A DNA stretch of 64,000 bases from the NCBI GenBank assembly GCA_964036315.1, contig CAXIWW010000817.1, positions 8,839,501-8,903,500 on the forward strand, given 5' to 3'. The translations under genes and the position numbers were made by a program. The notes beneath the pieces were generated by a model. That model saw only the letters and a program-made list of their open reading frames with translations, ran no database searches and had not been told where the DNA came from. Each line of letters starts with the position of its first letter. Position 1 is the stretch's first letter. Source of the stretch: Acanthosepion esculentum. Lineage: Eukaryota; Mollusca; Cephalopoda; Sepiida; Sepiidae. Of this stretch, positions 38,994-50,300 are shown piece by piece.

Positions 38994-41900
38994 CGTCTAA
39001 TGTAAGATTTTAGACTACGTCCAGCAGCATGGCCTCTGACCTGTTAGCTTCCGGTCCATATTTGAGCGTCTTGTGTAAGATGATAAACGACGCCCAGCAG
39101 CCATGATTCTGATCTGTTGGTTTCTGCTGCATATTTGAGCGTCTAATGTAAAAAGATAAACTACGTCTTGCAGCATGGCCTCTGATCCGTTGGTTTCGTG
39201 TCCATATTTGAGCGTCTAATGTAAGATTTTAGACTACGTCCAGCAGGATGGCCTCTGACCTGTTGGCTTCCGGTCCATATTTGAGCGTCTTGTGTAAGAT
39301 GATACACTACGTCCAGCAGCCCTTATTCTGATCTCTTGGTTTCTGGTGCATATTTGAGCGTCTAATGTAAAAAGATAATTTACGACCAGCAGCATGGCCT
39401 CTGATCTGTTGGTTTCCGGTCCATATTTGAGCGTCTAATGTAAGATTTTAGACTACGCCCAGCAGCATGTTATCTGACCTGTTGGCTTCCGGTCCATATT
39501 TGAGCGTCTTGTGTAAGATGATACACTACGCCAAGCAGCCATGATTCTGATCTGTTGGTTTCTGGTGCATATTTGAGCGTCTAATGCAAAAAGATAAACC
39601 ACGCCCAGCAGCATGGCCTCTGATCAGTTGGTTTCCGGTCCATATTTGAGCGTCTAATGTAAGATTTTAGACTACGTACAGCAGCATGGCCTCTGACCTG
39701 TTAGCTTCCGCTCCATATTTGAGCGTCTTGTGTAAGATTTGAGAATACGTCCAGCAGCATGGTCTCTGACCTGTTGGCTTCCGGTCTGTATTTGAGCTTC
39801 TTGTGTAAGATGATACACTACATCCAGCAGACCTGATTCTGATATCTTGGTTTCTGGTGCATATTTGAGCGTCTAATGTAAAAAGATAAACTACGACCAG
39901 CAGCATGGCCTCTGATCTGTTGGTTTCCGGTCCATATTTGAGCGTCTAATGTAAGATTTTAGACTACGTCCCGCAGCAACTTCACTGACCTGTTGGCTTC
40001 CGGTCCATATTTGAGCGTCTTGTGTAAGATGATACACTACGCCCAGCAGCCATGATTCTGATCTGTTGGTTTCTGGTGCATATTTGAGCGTCTAATGTAA
40101 AAAGATAAACTACGGCCAGCAGCATGGCCTCTGATCCGTTGATTTCCGGTCCATATTTAAGCGTCTAATGTAAGATTTTAGACTACGCCCAGCAGCATGG
40201 CCTCTGATCTGTTGGCTTCCGGTCCATATTTTAGCGTCTTGTGTAAGATGATACACTACGTCCAGCATCCCTGTTTCTGATCTCTTGGTTTCTGGTGCAT
40301 ATTTGAGCGTCTAATGTAAGATTTTAGACTACGTCCAGCAGCATGGCCTCTAACCTGTTGGCCTCCGTTCCATATTTGAGCGTCTTGTGTAAGATGATAC
40401 ACTACGTCCAGCAGCCATAATTCTGATCTGTTTGTTTCTGGTGCATATTAGAGCGTCTAATGTGAAAAGATAAACTACGTCCAGCAGCATGGCCTCTGAT
40501 CTGTTGGTTTCCTGTCCATATTTGAGCGTCTAATTTAAGATTTTAGACGACGTCCAGCAGCATTGCCTCTGTCCTGTTGGTTTCCGGTCCATATTTGAGC
40601 GTCTTGTGTAAGATGATACACTACGTCCAGCAGCCCTGTTTCTGATCTCTTGGTTTCTGATGCATATTTGAGCGTCTTGTGTAAGATTATACACTACGTC
40701 CAGCAGCCATGAGTCTTATCTGTTGATTTTTGGTGCATATTTGAGCGTCTAATGTAAAAAGATAAACTACGTCCATCAGCATGGCCTCTGATCTGTTGGT
40801 TTCCGGTCCATATTTGAACATCTAATGTAAGAAATTAGAATACATGCAGCAGCATGCCCTCTGACCTGTTGGCTTCCGGTCAATATTTGAGCGTTTTGTG
40901 TAAAATTACGTCCAGCAGACATGATTCTAATCTGTTCGTTTCTGTACATATTAGAGCGTAAAAAATAAACAGATAAACTACGTCCAGCAGCATGTCATCT
41001 GATCTGTTGTTTTCCCGTCCATATTTGTGCGTCTAATGTAACATTTTAGACTACGTCCAGCAGCATGGCCTGTGACCTGTTGTCTTTCGGTCCATATTTG
41101 AGCGTCTTGTGTAAGATGATACACTACGTCCAGCAGCCCTATTTCTGATCTCTTGCTTTCTGGTGAATATTTGAGCGTCTAATGTATAAAGATAAACTAC
41201 GTCCAGCGGCATGGCCTCTGATCTGTTGGTTTCGGGTCCATATTTGAGCGTTTAATGTAAGATTTAAGACTACGCCCAGCAGCATGACCTTGGACCTGTT
41301 GTCTTCCGGTCCATAATTGAGCGTCTTGTGTAAGATGATACACTACGTCCAGCAGCCTTGATTCGGATCTCTTGGTTTCTGGTGCATATTTGAGCGTCTA
41401 ATGTAAAAAAATAAACTACGTCCAGCAGCATGGCCTCTGATCTGTTGGTCTCCGGTCCATATTTGAGTGTCTAATGTAAGATATTAGGCTACGTCTAGCA
41501 GCATGGCCTCCGACCTGTTGGCTTCCGGTCCATATTTGAGCGTCTTGTGTAAGATGATACACTACGTCCAGCAGCCATGATTCTGATCTGTTGTTTTCTG
41601 GTTCATATTTGAGCGTCTAATGTAAAAAGATAAACTACGTCCAGCAGCATGGCTTCTGATCGGTTGGTTTCCGGTCCATATTTGAGCGTCTAATGTAAGA
41701 TTTTAGACAACGTCCAGCAGCATGGCCTCTGACCTCTTGGCTTCCGGTCCATATTTGAGCGTCTTGTGTAAGATGATACACTACGTCCAGCAGCCCTGTT
41801 TCTGATCTCTTGGTTTCTTGTGCATATTTGAGCGTCTAATGTAAAAAGATATACTACGTCCAGTAGCATTGCCTCTGATCTGTTGGTTTCCGGTCCATAT

Positions 41901-42389
41901 TTGAGCGTCTAATGTAAGTTTTTTGACTACGTCCTGCAGCATGGCCTCTGACCTGTTGCCTTCCGGTCCATATTCGAGAGTCTTGTGTAAGATTATACTG
42001 TACGTCCAGCAACCATGATTCTGATCTGTTGGTTTCTGGTGCATATTTGAGCGTCTAATGTAAAAAGATAAAGTACGTCCAGCTGAATGGACTCTGATCT
42101 GTTGGTTTCCGGTCCATATTTGAGCCTCTAATATAAGATATTACATGACGTCCAGCAGTATGGCCTCCGAACTGTTGGCTTCCGTTCCATATTTGAGCGT
42201 CTTGTGTAAGATGATACACTATGTCCAGCAGCCATGATTCTGATCTCTTGGTTTCTGGTCCATATCTGAGCGTCTAATGTAAAAAGATAAACTACGCTCA
42301 GCAGCATGGCCTCTGATATGTTGGTTTCCGGTCCATATTTGAGCGTCCAATGTAAGATTTTAGACTACGTCAGGCAGCATGGCCTCTGA

Positions 42390-42405
42390 TCTGCTGGTGT
42401 CCAAT
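42390..42405. other. Satellite B / satellite C junction, right (mirror of left)
   Basis: Reverse B (GGCCTCTGATCTGCTGGTG) runs into forward C (TCCAATTGTCGGGAATTTC). In reverse complement this reads C ending GACAATTGGACACC and B starting AGCAGATCAGAGGCC. That matches the left junction at 6289 in breakpoint, in monomer phase and in the hybrid monomer (CAGATCAGAGG with GTAGTCTAAAATC). Confidence 0.88.
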
Positions 42406-43797
42406 TGTCGGGAATTTCTTACCTTATCCATAATTACAAAAGTTTTTTCGACACATTGAATAGAGTCGAGGCGAAATTCAAGCGTATGGGGACTTGTGTT
42501 AGCCCCTTTGCGGAAATTGTCATGCGGCCCTAAACTGGGAAATCAGTCATATTTCACTTGTTTATAACTTTTTTCCAGTAAAAGAAATATTTTCAAAATG
42601 GGTATCAAATTGTTTGCAATTATTTGATTTGTCTATGTATACAGGGATTTTTCATTTGGTCAGAATGTAAAAAGTACAGCTTTCACCATGTGCGCGGTAT
42701 GTCGTCTGACAATTTACAGCGTCCGAATTCCAGTGAGCACAATACGATTGCATTTGTAATTTTCTTTTTTATAGAATCCACAAAATATTGGTGTCCAATT
42801 GTCGGGAATTTCTTACCTTATCCATAATTACAAAAGTTTTTTCGACACCTTGAATAGATTCGAAGCCAAATTCAAAGGTATGGGGACTTGTGTTAGCTCA
42901 TTTGCGGCCCTAAACTGGGAAATCTGTCATATTTCACTTGTTTATAACTTTTTCCAGTAAAAGAAATATTTTCAAAATGGGTATCAAATTGTGTGCAATT
43001 ATTTGATTTGTCTATGTTTACAGGGATTTTTCATTTGCTCAGATAGTAAAAAGTACAGCTTTCACCAGGTGCACGGTATGTCGTCTGACAATTTACAGCG
43101 TCCGACTTCCTGTGTGCACAATAAGACTGCATTTCTAATTTTGCCTTTTTATAGAATCCACAAAATATTGCTGTCCAATTGTCGAGAATTTCTTGCCTTA
43201 TCCATAATTACAAAAGTTTTTTCGACACCTTGATTAGAGTCGACACGAAATTCAACGGTATGGGGACTTGGGTTAGCTCATTTGAGGAAATTGTCATGCG
43301 GCCCAAAACTGGGAAATCAGTCATATTTCACTTGTTTATAACTTCTTTCCAGTAAAAGAAATATTTTCAAAATGGGAATCAAATTGTGTGCAATTATTTG
43401 ATTAGGCTATGTATACAGGGATTTTTCATTTGCTCAGATAGTAAAAAGTACAGCATTCACCATGTGCCCGGTATGTCGTCTGACAATTTATAGCGTCCGA
43501 ATTCCAGTGTGCACAATAAGAATGCATTTGTAATTTTTCCTTTTTATACAATCCACAAAATATTGCTGTCCAATTGTCGAGAATTTCTTGCCTTATCCAT
43601 AATTACAAAAGTTTTTTCGACACCTTGATTAGAGTCGAGTCGAAATTTTTTCGACACCTTGAATAGCGTCGATTTGTAATTCAACGGTATGGGGACTTGT
43701 GTTATCTCATTTGCGGAAATCGTAAGGCGGACCTAACCTGGGAAATCAGTCATATTTCACTTGTTTATAACTTTTTTCCAGTAAAAGAAATATTTTT
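42396..43797 (+). repeat. Satellite C array, three units and a partial fourth, forward
   Basis: Units begin at TGTCCAATTGTCG at 42398, 42792, 43172 and 43567, giving lengths of 394, 380 and 395 bp and a partial fourth unit. The 380-bp unit lacks about 15 bp between TCATTTGCGG and CCCTAAACTGG. Conserved internal landmarks are TTTTTTCGACACCTTGA, GGTATGGGGACTTG, TCATATTTCACTTGTTTATA, CAGGGATTTTTCATTTG and TATGTCGTCTGACAATTTA. The fourth unit has a short internal duplication of TTTTTTCGACACCTTGA around 43613-43665. Frames at 42624-42827 and 42991-43233 recur because the unit recurs. Origin from a mobile element is possible but unsupported. Confidence 0.92.
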
Positions 43798-43892
43798 ACT
43801 ATCTGAGCAAATGAAAAATCCCTGTAAATATAGACAAATCAAATAATTGCACACAATTTGATCTACATAAATTGACCAAATGAAAAATCCCT
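43793..43892 (-). repeat. Satellite C foldback and C/D transition
   Basis: Forward C runs to AGAAATATTTT, then the strand flips at a T-run (43793-43797). Bases to about 43862 (TACTATCTGAGCAAATG through ACACAATTTGAT) are the reverse complement of the C segment at about 43382-43450. A second small inverted fragment (CCAAATGAAAAATCCCT, about 43876-43892) follows after about 13 bp and leads into satellite D. This is a micro-inversion at the edge of the C array. Confidence 0.85.
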
Positions 43893-44353
43893 TAAAGCAA
43901 TCTCAGGCTGCTACAAAACGGCATTTCCTGGCTCTTTTGTGAAAACTGCCTTACAAGCAATCTCAGGCTGATACAAGCCCACACCTGCTGGCTCTTCTGT
44001 GAAAACTGCGCAAAATCAATCTCAGGCTGCTACAATCCGAATACGCCTGGCTCTTTTGTGACACCTGCCTTGCAAGCAATCTCAGGCCGCTACAAGTCGA
44101 CATCTCCTGTCTCTTTTGTGACAACTGCCTTACAAGAAATCTCATGCTGCTTCAAGCCGAATTCTCCTGGCTCTTTTGTCACAACTGCCTTACAAGCAAT
44201 GTCATGCGGCTACGAGCCGACTTCTCTTGGCTCTTATGTGAAAACTGCCTTACAAGTAATCTCAGGCTGCTACAAGCCGAATTCTCCTGGTTCTATTGGG
44301 ACAACAGCCTTACAAGTAATCTCAGGTTGCAGCAATCCCAGTTCTCCTAGCTA
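43893..44353 (+). repeat. Satellite D array, block 1, forward (60-bp units)
   Basis: About 7.7 tandem units of 60 bp. Each contains GCAATCTCAGGCTGCTACAA, then GCCGAATTCTCCTGGCTC, then TTTTGTGACAACTGCCTTAC. The last unit ends at CTCCTAGCT, where the usual CCTGGCT is changed to CCTAGCT, and satellite A starts directly. Because 60 is 20 codons, frames in this array show a 20-residue periodicity (44058-44354 plus, 43963-44145 minus). I treat these as shadows, because D exists only as a tandem array and shows no start, splice or domain signal. Confidence 0.92.
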
Positions 44354-47300
44354 GACTGTCTCATGCGTGGGGGTTCGTCAGCGTGGGACGTTCTGGGACT
44401 GTCTCCTGGGTGGGGGTCGTCTGCGTGGGAATTTCTGGGACTGTCTCCTTGGAAGGGTGTCGACTGCCTGGGACATTCTGGGACTGGGGGTAGTCTGCGT
44501 CGGACTTTCTGGGACTGCGGGTCGTCTGCGTGGGCTTTCTGGGACTGGGGGTCGTCTGCGTGGGACTTTCTGGGACTGGGTGCCGTCTGCGTGGGTCTTT
44601 CTGGGACACTCTCGTGGATGGGGGGTCGTCTGTGTGGGATTTTTCTGGGACTGGGGATCGTCTGGGTGGGTCTTTCTGGGACTGGGGGTCGTCTGCGTGG
44701 GACTTTCTTGGACTGGGGGTCGTCTGCGTGGGTCTTTCTGTGACTGTCTTCTGGGTGGGGGTTCTTCTGCGAGGGACTTTCTGGGACTGTCTCCTGGGTG
44801 GGGTTTCGTCTGCATGGGACTTTCTGGGACTGGGGGTCGTCTACGTGGATCTTTCTGGGACTCTCTCCTGGGTGTGGGGTCGTCTGCGTGGGACTTTCTG
44901 GGACTGTTTCCTGGGTGGGGACTCGTCTGCGTGGGACTTTCTTGGAATGGGGGTCGTCTGCGTGGGTCATTGTGGGACAGTCTCCTGGGTGCGGTGTTGT
45001 CTGCGTGGGATTTGTGGAACTGGGGGTCGTCTCCGTGGGACATTCTGGGACTGGGGGTCATCTGCATGGGACTTTCTGGGACTGTCTCCTTGGTGGGGGG
45101 TCGACTTTTTGGGACTTTCTGGGACTGCCTCTTGGGTGTGGGGTCGTCTGCGTGTGACTATCTGGGAATGGGGCTCGTCTGCGTTGGATTTTCTGGGACT
45201 GGGGGTCGTCTGCGTGGGACTTTCTGGGACTGGGGGTCGTCTGCGTGGGACTTTCTGGGACAGGGGGTCGTCTGCGTGGGACTTTCTGGGACTGTCTCCT
45301 GGGTGGGGCTCATCTGCGTGGGACTTTCTGGGAATGTCTCCTGGGTGGGGGTCGTCTGCATGGGACTTTCTGGGACTGGGGGTCGTCTGCGTGGGACTTT
45401 CTGGGACTGTCTGCTGGGTGGGGGTCGTCTGCCGGGGAGTCTCTGGGACTGGGAGTCGAGCGTTGGACTTTCTGTGACTGGGGGCCGTCTACGAAGGACT
45501 TTCTGGGAGTGGGGGTCGTCGGCATGGGACTTTCTTGGACTGTCTCCTTGGTGGGGGTCGTCTTCATGTGACTTTCTTAGACTGGGGGTCGTCTGCGTGG
45601 GACATTCTGGGACTGTCTCCTGGGTGGGGGGAACGTCTGCGTCGGATTTTCTCTGACTTGGGGTCGACTGCGTGGGACTTTCTGGGACTGGGGGCCGTCT
45701 GCGTTGGACTTTCTGGGAGTGGGGGTCGTCTGCGTGGGACTTTCTGGGACTGTTTCCTGGGAGGGGGTTCGTCATTTTGGGACTTTCCGAGAAATGTCAC
45801 CTGTGTGGGGTGTCGTCTGCGTGGGACTTTCTGGAACTGGGGGTCTTCTGCTTGTGACTTTCTGGGACTGGGGGTCGTCTGCGTGGGACTTTCTGGGACT
45901 GGGCGCCTTCTGCGTGGGACTTACTGGGACTGTCTCCTGGGATTGGGGGTCGTCTGCGTTGGACTTCCTGGGACTGGGGGTCGTCTGCGTTGGACTTCCT
46001 GGGACTGGGGGTCGTCTTCGTGCGACATTCTGGGACTGGGGGTCGTCTGCGTGGGACTTTCTGGGAGTGGGGGTCGTCTGCGTGGGACTTTCTGGGACTG
46101 TCTCCTGGGTGTGGGGTCGTCTGTTTGGGACTTTCTGAGAACTGTCTCCTGTGTGGGGTGTCGTCTGCGTGGGACTTTCTGGGACTGGGGTCTTCTGCGT
46201 GTGAGTTTGTCGGACTGGGGGTCGTCTGCGTGGGACTTTCTGGGACTGGGGGCCGTCTTCGTGGGACTTGCTGGGACTGGGGGTCGTCTGCGTGGGACTT
46301 TCTGGGAATGGGGCTCGTCTGCGTGGGACTTTCTGGGACTGTCTCCGGGTTGGGGGGTCGTCTGCGTGGGACTTTCTGGGACTGTCTCCTGGGTGGGGGT
46401 CGTCTGCATGCGACTTCCTGGGACTGGGGGTCTTCTGCGTGGGACTTTCTGGAACTGTCTCCTGGGTGCGGGTTCGTCTGCGTGGGATATCTGGGACTGT
46501 CACCTGGGTGGGGGGTCCTCTGCATGTGACGTTCTGGGACTGGGGATCGTCTGCGTGGGACTTTCTGGGACTGTCTCCTGGGTGGGGGCTCGTCTGCGTG
46601 GGCCTTTCTGGGACAGTCTCCTGGGTGGGGGTTCGTCTTTGGGTCTTTCTGGGACTGGGGGTCGTCTACGTGGGACTTTCTGGGACTGTCTCCTGTGTGG
46701 GAGGTTGTCTGCCTTGGACTTGCTGGGACTGGGGGTCGTCTGCGTGGGACTTTCTGGGACTAGGGGCCGTCTGCGTGGGACTTTCTTGGACTGTCTCCTG
46801 GGTGCGAGGTCGATTGTTTTGGACTTTCTGGGACTGTCTCCTGGGTGGTGGGTCGTCTGCGTGGGAATTTCTGGGACAAGGGTGTCGTCTGCCTGGGACT
46901 TTCAGGGACTGGGGATCGTCTGCGTGGGATTTTCTGGGACTCGGGGTCGTCTGCGTGGGACTTTCTGGGACTGTCTGCAGGGTGGGGATCGTCTGCTTGG
47001 GACTTTCTGGGACTGTCTCCTTGGTGGGGGGCCGTCTGCGTGGGACTTTCTGGGACTGTCTCCTGGGACTGGGGGTCGTCTGCGTGGAACTTTCTGGGAC
47101 TGGGGGACGTCTACGTGGGAATTTCTGGGACTGTCTCCTGGTTGGGGGGTCGTCTGCCTGGGACTTTCTGGGACTGTCTCCTGGGTGGTGGTCGTCTGCA
47201 TGGGACTTCCTGGGACTGGGGGTCTTCTGTGTGGGACTTTCTGGGACTGTCTCCAAGGTGCGGGGTCGTCTGCGTGGGATATCTGGGACTGACACCTGGG

Positions 47301-50300
47301 TGGGGGGTCCTCTGCATGTGACTTTCTGGGACTGGGGATCGTCTGCGTGGGACTTTCTGGGACTGTCTCTTGGGTGGGAGCTCGTCTGCGTGGGACTTTC
47401 TGTGACTGTCTCCTGGGTGGGGGGTCGGCTTTGGGACTTTCTGGGACTGGGGGTCGTCTGCGTCGGTCTTTCTGGGAATCTCCCCTGGGTGTGAAGTCGT
47501 CTGCCTGGGACTTTCTGGGACTGTTTCCTGGGTGGGGACTCGTCTGCGTGGGACTTTCTTGGACTGGGGGTCGTCTGCATGGGTCATTCTGGGACAGTCT
47601 CCTGGGTGCGGTGTTGTCTGCGTGGGACATTCTGGGACTGGGGTCGTCTGCGTGGGACTTTCTGGGACTGTCTCCTTGGTGGGGGTCGTCTTTTTGGGAC
47701 TTTCTGGGACTGCCTCCTGGGTGTGGGATCGTCTGTGTGGGACTTTCTGGGAATGGGGCTCGTCTGCGTTGGATTTTCTTGGACTGGGGGTCGTCTGCGT
47801 GGGACTTTCTGGGACTGTCTCCTGGGTGGGGGTTCGTCTGCGTGGGACTTTCTGGGACTGGGGGTCGTCTCCGTGGGTCTTTCTGGGACTGTCTCCTGGG
47901 TGGGGGTTCGTCTCCGTGGGACTTTCTGGGACTGGTGTTCGTCTGCGTTGGACTTTCTGGGACTGGGGGTCGTCTGCCTGGGACTTTCTGGGACTGGGGG
48001 TCGTCTGCGTGGGACTTTCTGGGACTGTCTCCTGGGTGGGGCTCATCTGCGTGGGACTTTCTGGGAATGTCTGCTGGGTGGGGGTCGTCTGCGTGGGAGT
48101 TTCTGGGACTGGGAGTCGTCTGCGTTGGACTTTCTGTGACTGGGGCCGTCTACGAGGGACTTTCTTGGAGTGGGGGTCGTCTGCATGGGACTTTCTGGGA
48201 CTGTCTCCTTGGTGGGGGTCGTCTTCATGGGACTTTCTTAGACTGGGGGTCGTCTGCGTGGGACATTCTGGGACTGACTCCTGGGTGGGGGGAACGTCTG
48301 CGTCGGATTATCTGTGACTGGGGATCGTCTGTGTGGGACTTTCTGGGACTGGGGGCCGTCTGCGTTGGACTTTCTGGGAGTGGGGGTCGTCTGCGTGGGA
48401 CTTTCTGGGACTGTCTCCTGGGTGGGGGGTCGTCAGTTTGGGACTTTCCGAGAAATGTCTCCTGTGTGGGGTGTCGTCTGCGTGGGACTTTCTGGAACTG
48501 GGGGTCTTCTGCGTGTGACTTTCTGGGACTGGGGGTCGTCTGCGTGGGTCTTTCTGGGACTGGGGGCCGTCTTCGTGGGACTTTCTGGGACTGTCTCCTG
48601 GGACTGGGGGTCGTCTGCGTTGGACTTCCTGGGACTGGGGATCGTCTGCGTGGGACTTTCTGGGACTGGAGGTCGTCTGCGAGGGACTTTCTGGGAGTGG
48701 GGGTCGTCTGCGTGGGACTTTCTGGCACTGTCTCCTGGATGGAGGGTCGTCTTTTTGGGACTTTCTGAGAACTGTCTCCTGTGTGGGGTTTCGTCTGCGT
48801 GGGATTTTCTGGGACTGGAGTCTTCTGCGTGTGACTTTGTCGGACTGGGGGTCGTCTGCGTGGGACTTTCTGGGACTGGGGGCCGTCTGCGTGGAACTTT
48901 CTGGGACTGTCTCCTGGGTGGGGGTCGTCTGCATGCGACTTCCTGAGACTGGGGGTATTCTTCGTGGGACTTTCTGGGACTGTCTCCTGGGTGCAGGGTC
49001 GTCTGCTTGGGATATCTGGGTCTGTCACTTGGGTGGGGGGTCCTCTGCATGTGACTTTCTGGGACTGGGGATCGTCTTCGTGGGACTTTCTGGGACTGTC
49101 TCCTGGGTGGGGGCTCGTCTGCGTGGGACTTTCTGGGACTGTCTCCTGGGTGGGGGGTCGTCTTTGGGACTTTCTGGGACTGGGGGTCGTCTGCGTCGGT
49201 CTTTCTGGGACTGTCTCCTGGGTGGTGGGTCGTCTGCGTGGGACTTGCTTGGACTGGAGGTCGTCTGCGTGGGACTTGCTTGGACTGGAGGTCGTCTGCG
49301 TGGCACTTCCTGGGACAAGGGTGTCGTCTGCGTGGGACTTTCAGGGACTGGGGATCGTCTGCGTGGGACTTTCTTGGACTGGGGGTCGTCTGCGTGGGAC
49401 TTTCTGGGACTGTCTGCAGGGTGGAGGTCGTCTGCGTTGGACTTTCTTGGAATGGGGGTCGTCTGCGTGGGACTTTCTGTGACTGGGGGCCGTCTACGTG
49501 GGACTTTCTGGAAGTGGGGTCGTCTGCATGGGATTTTCTTGGACTGTCTCCTGGGTGGGGTCTCGTCTGCGTGGGACTTTCTGGGACTCTCTCCTGTGTG
49601 GGGGGTCGTCTGCTAGGGACTTTCTGGGAATGTCTCCTGGGTGGGGGTCTTCTGCATGGGAATTTCTTAGACTGGGGGTCGTCTGCGTGGGACATTCTGG
49701 GACTGTCTCCTGGGTGTGGGGCACGTCTGCGTGGGACTTTCTGGGACTGGGTTTCGTCTGCGTGGGACTTTCTGAGACTGGGGCCGTCTGCGTGGGACTT
49801 TCTGGGAGTGGGGGTCGTCTTTGTGGGACTTTCTGGGACTGTCACATGGGTGGGGGGTCTTCTGTTTGGGACATTCTGAGAACTGTCTCCTGGGTGGGGT
49901 CTCGTCTGCGTGGGACTTTCTGGGACTGGGGTTCGTCTGCGTGGGACTTTCTGGGACTGTCTCCTGGGTCGGGGGTCGTCTGCGTGGGACTTTCTGGGAC
50001 TGTCTCGTGGGTGGGGGTCGTCTGCATGGGACTTTCTGGGACTGGGGTTCTTCTGCGTGGGACTTTTTGAGACTGGGTGTCGTCTGCGTGGGACTTTCTG
50101 GGACTGTCTCCTGGGTGGGGGGTCGTCTGCGTTGGACTTTCTGGGACTGGGGGTCTTCTGCGTGGTACTTTCTGGGACTGTCTCCTGGGTGGGGGGTCGT
50201 CTGCGTGGGACTTTCTGGGATTAGGGGTCGTCTGCGTGGGACCTTCTGGGACTGGGGGTAGTCTGCGTGGGACTTTCTGGGACTGTCTTCTGGGTGGGGG

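Larger units (their letters stand above)
28761..42395 (-). repeat. Satellite B array, segment 4, reverse
   Basis: About 187 monomers of the 73-bp family on the minus strand, in the three-type order with local breaks. For example, at about 40620-40700 two type-2-like monomers follow each other, and at about 39730-39760 a hybrid reads GTAAGATTTGAGAATACG. The segment contains the direct duplication of about 4.2 kb (30.1-34.4 and 34.5-38.4 kb) and the right arm of the long inverted duplication. The longest frames are under 90 codons and repeat with the HOR. The right end abuts satellite C. Confidence 0.93.

Noticed and set aside
6290..42395. Repeated frames of 60-120 codons in satellite B
   Set aside because: 219 bp equals 73 codons, so a chance open stretch returns every HOR. 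Copies differ by stops and frameshifts.
6290..42395. CRISPR array
   Set aside because: The repeats are contiguous 73-bp monomers with no unique spacers, no cas genes and clear eukaryotic HOR structure.
6290..42395. CENP-B box in satellite B (reverse strand GTTGGTTTCCGGTCC looks similar)
   Set aside because: The essential TTCG before the GTTGG and the CGGGA end are absent; the spacing also differs by one base. It is a resemblance only.
42624..43233. Two similar ORFs of 67 and 80 codons in satellite C, also seen reversed near 5650-6080
   Set aside because: They recur because the C unit recurs. Start and stop positions differ between copies, and the left copy reads on into satellite A. No sign of coding constraint.
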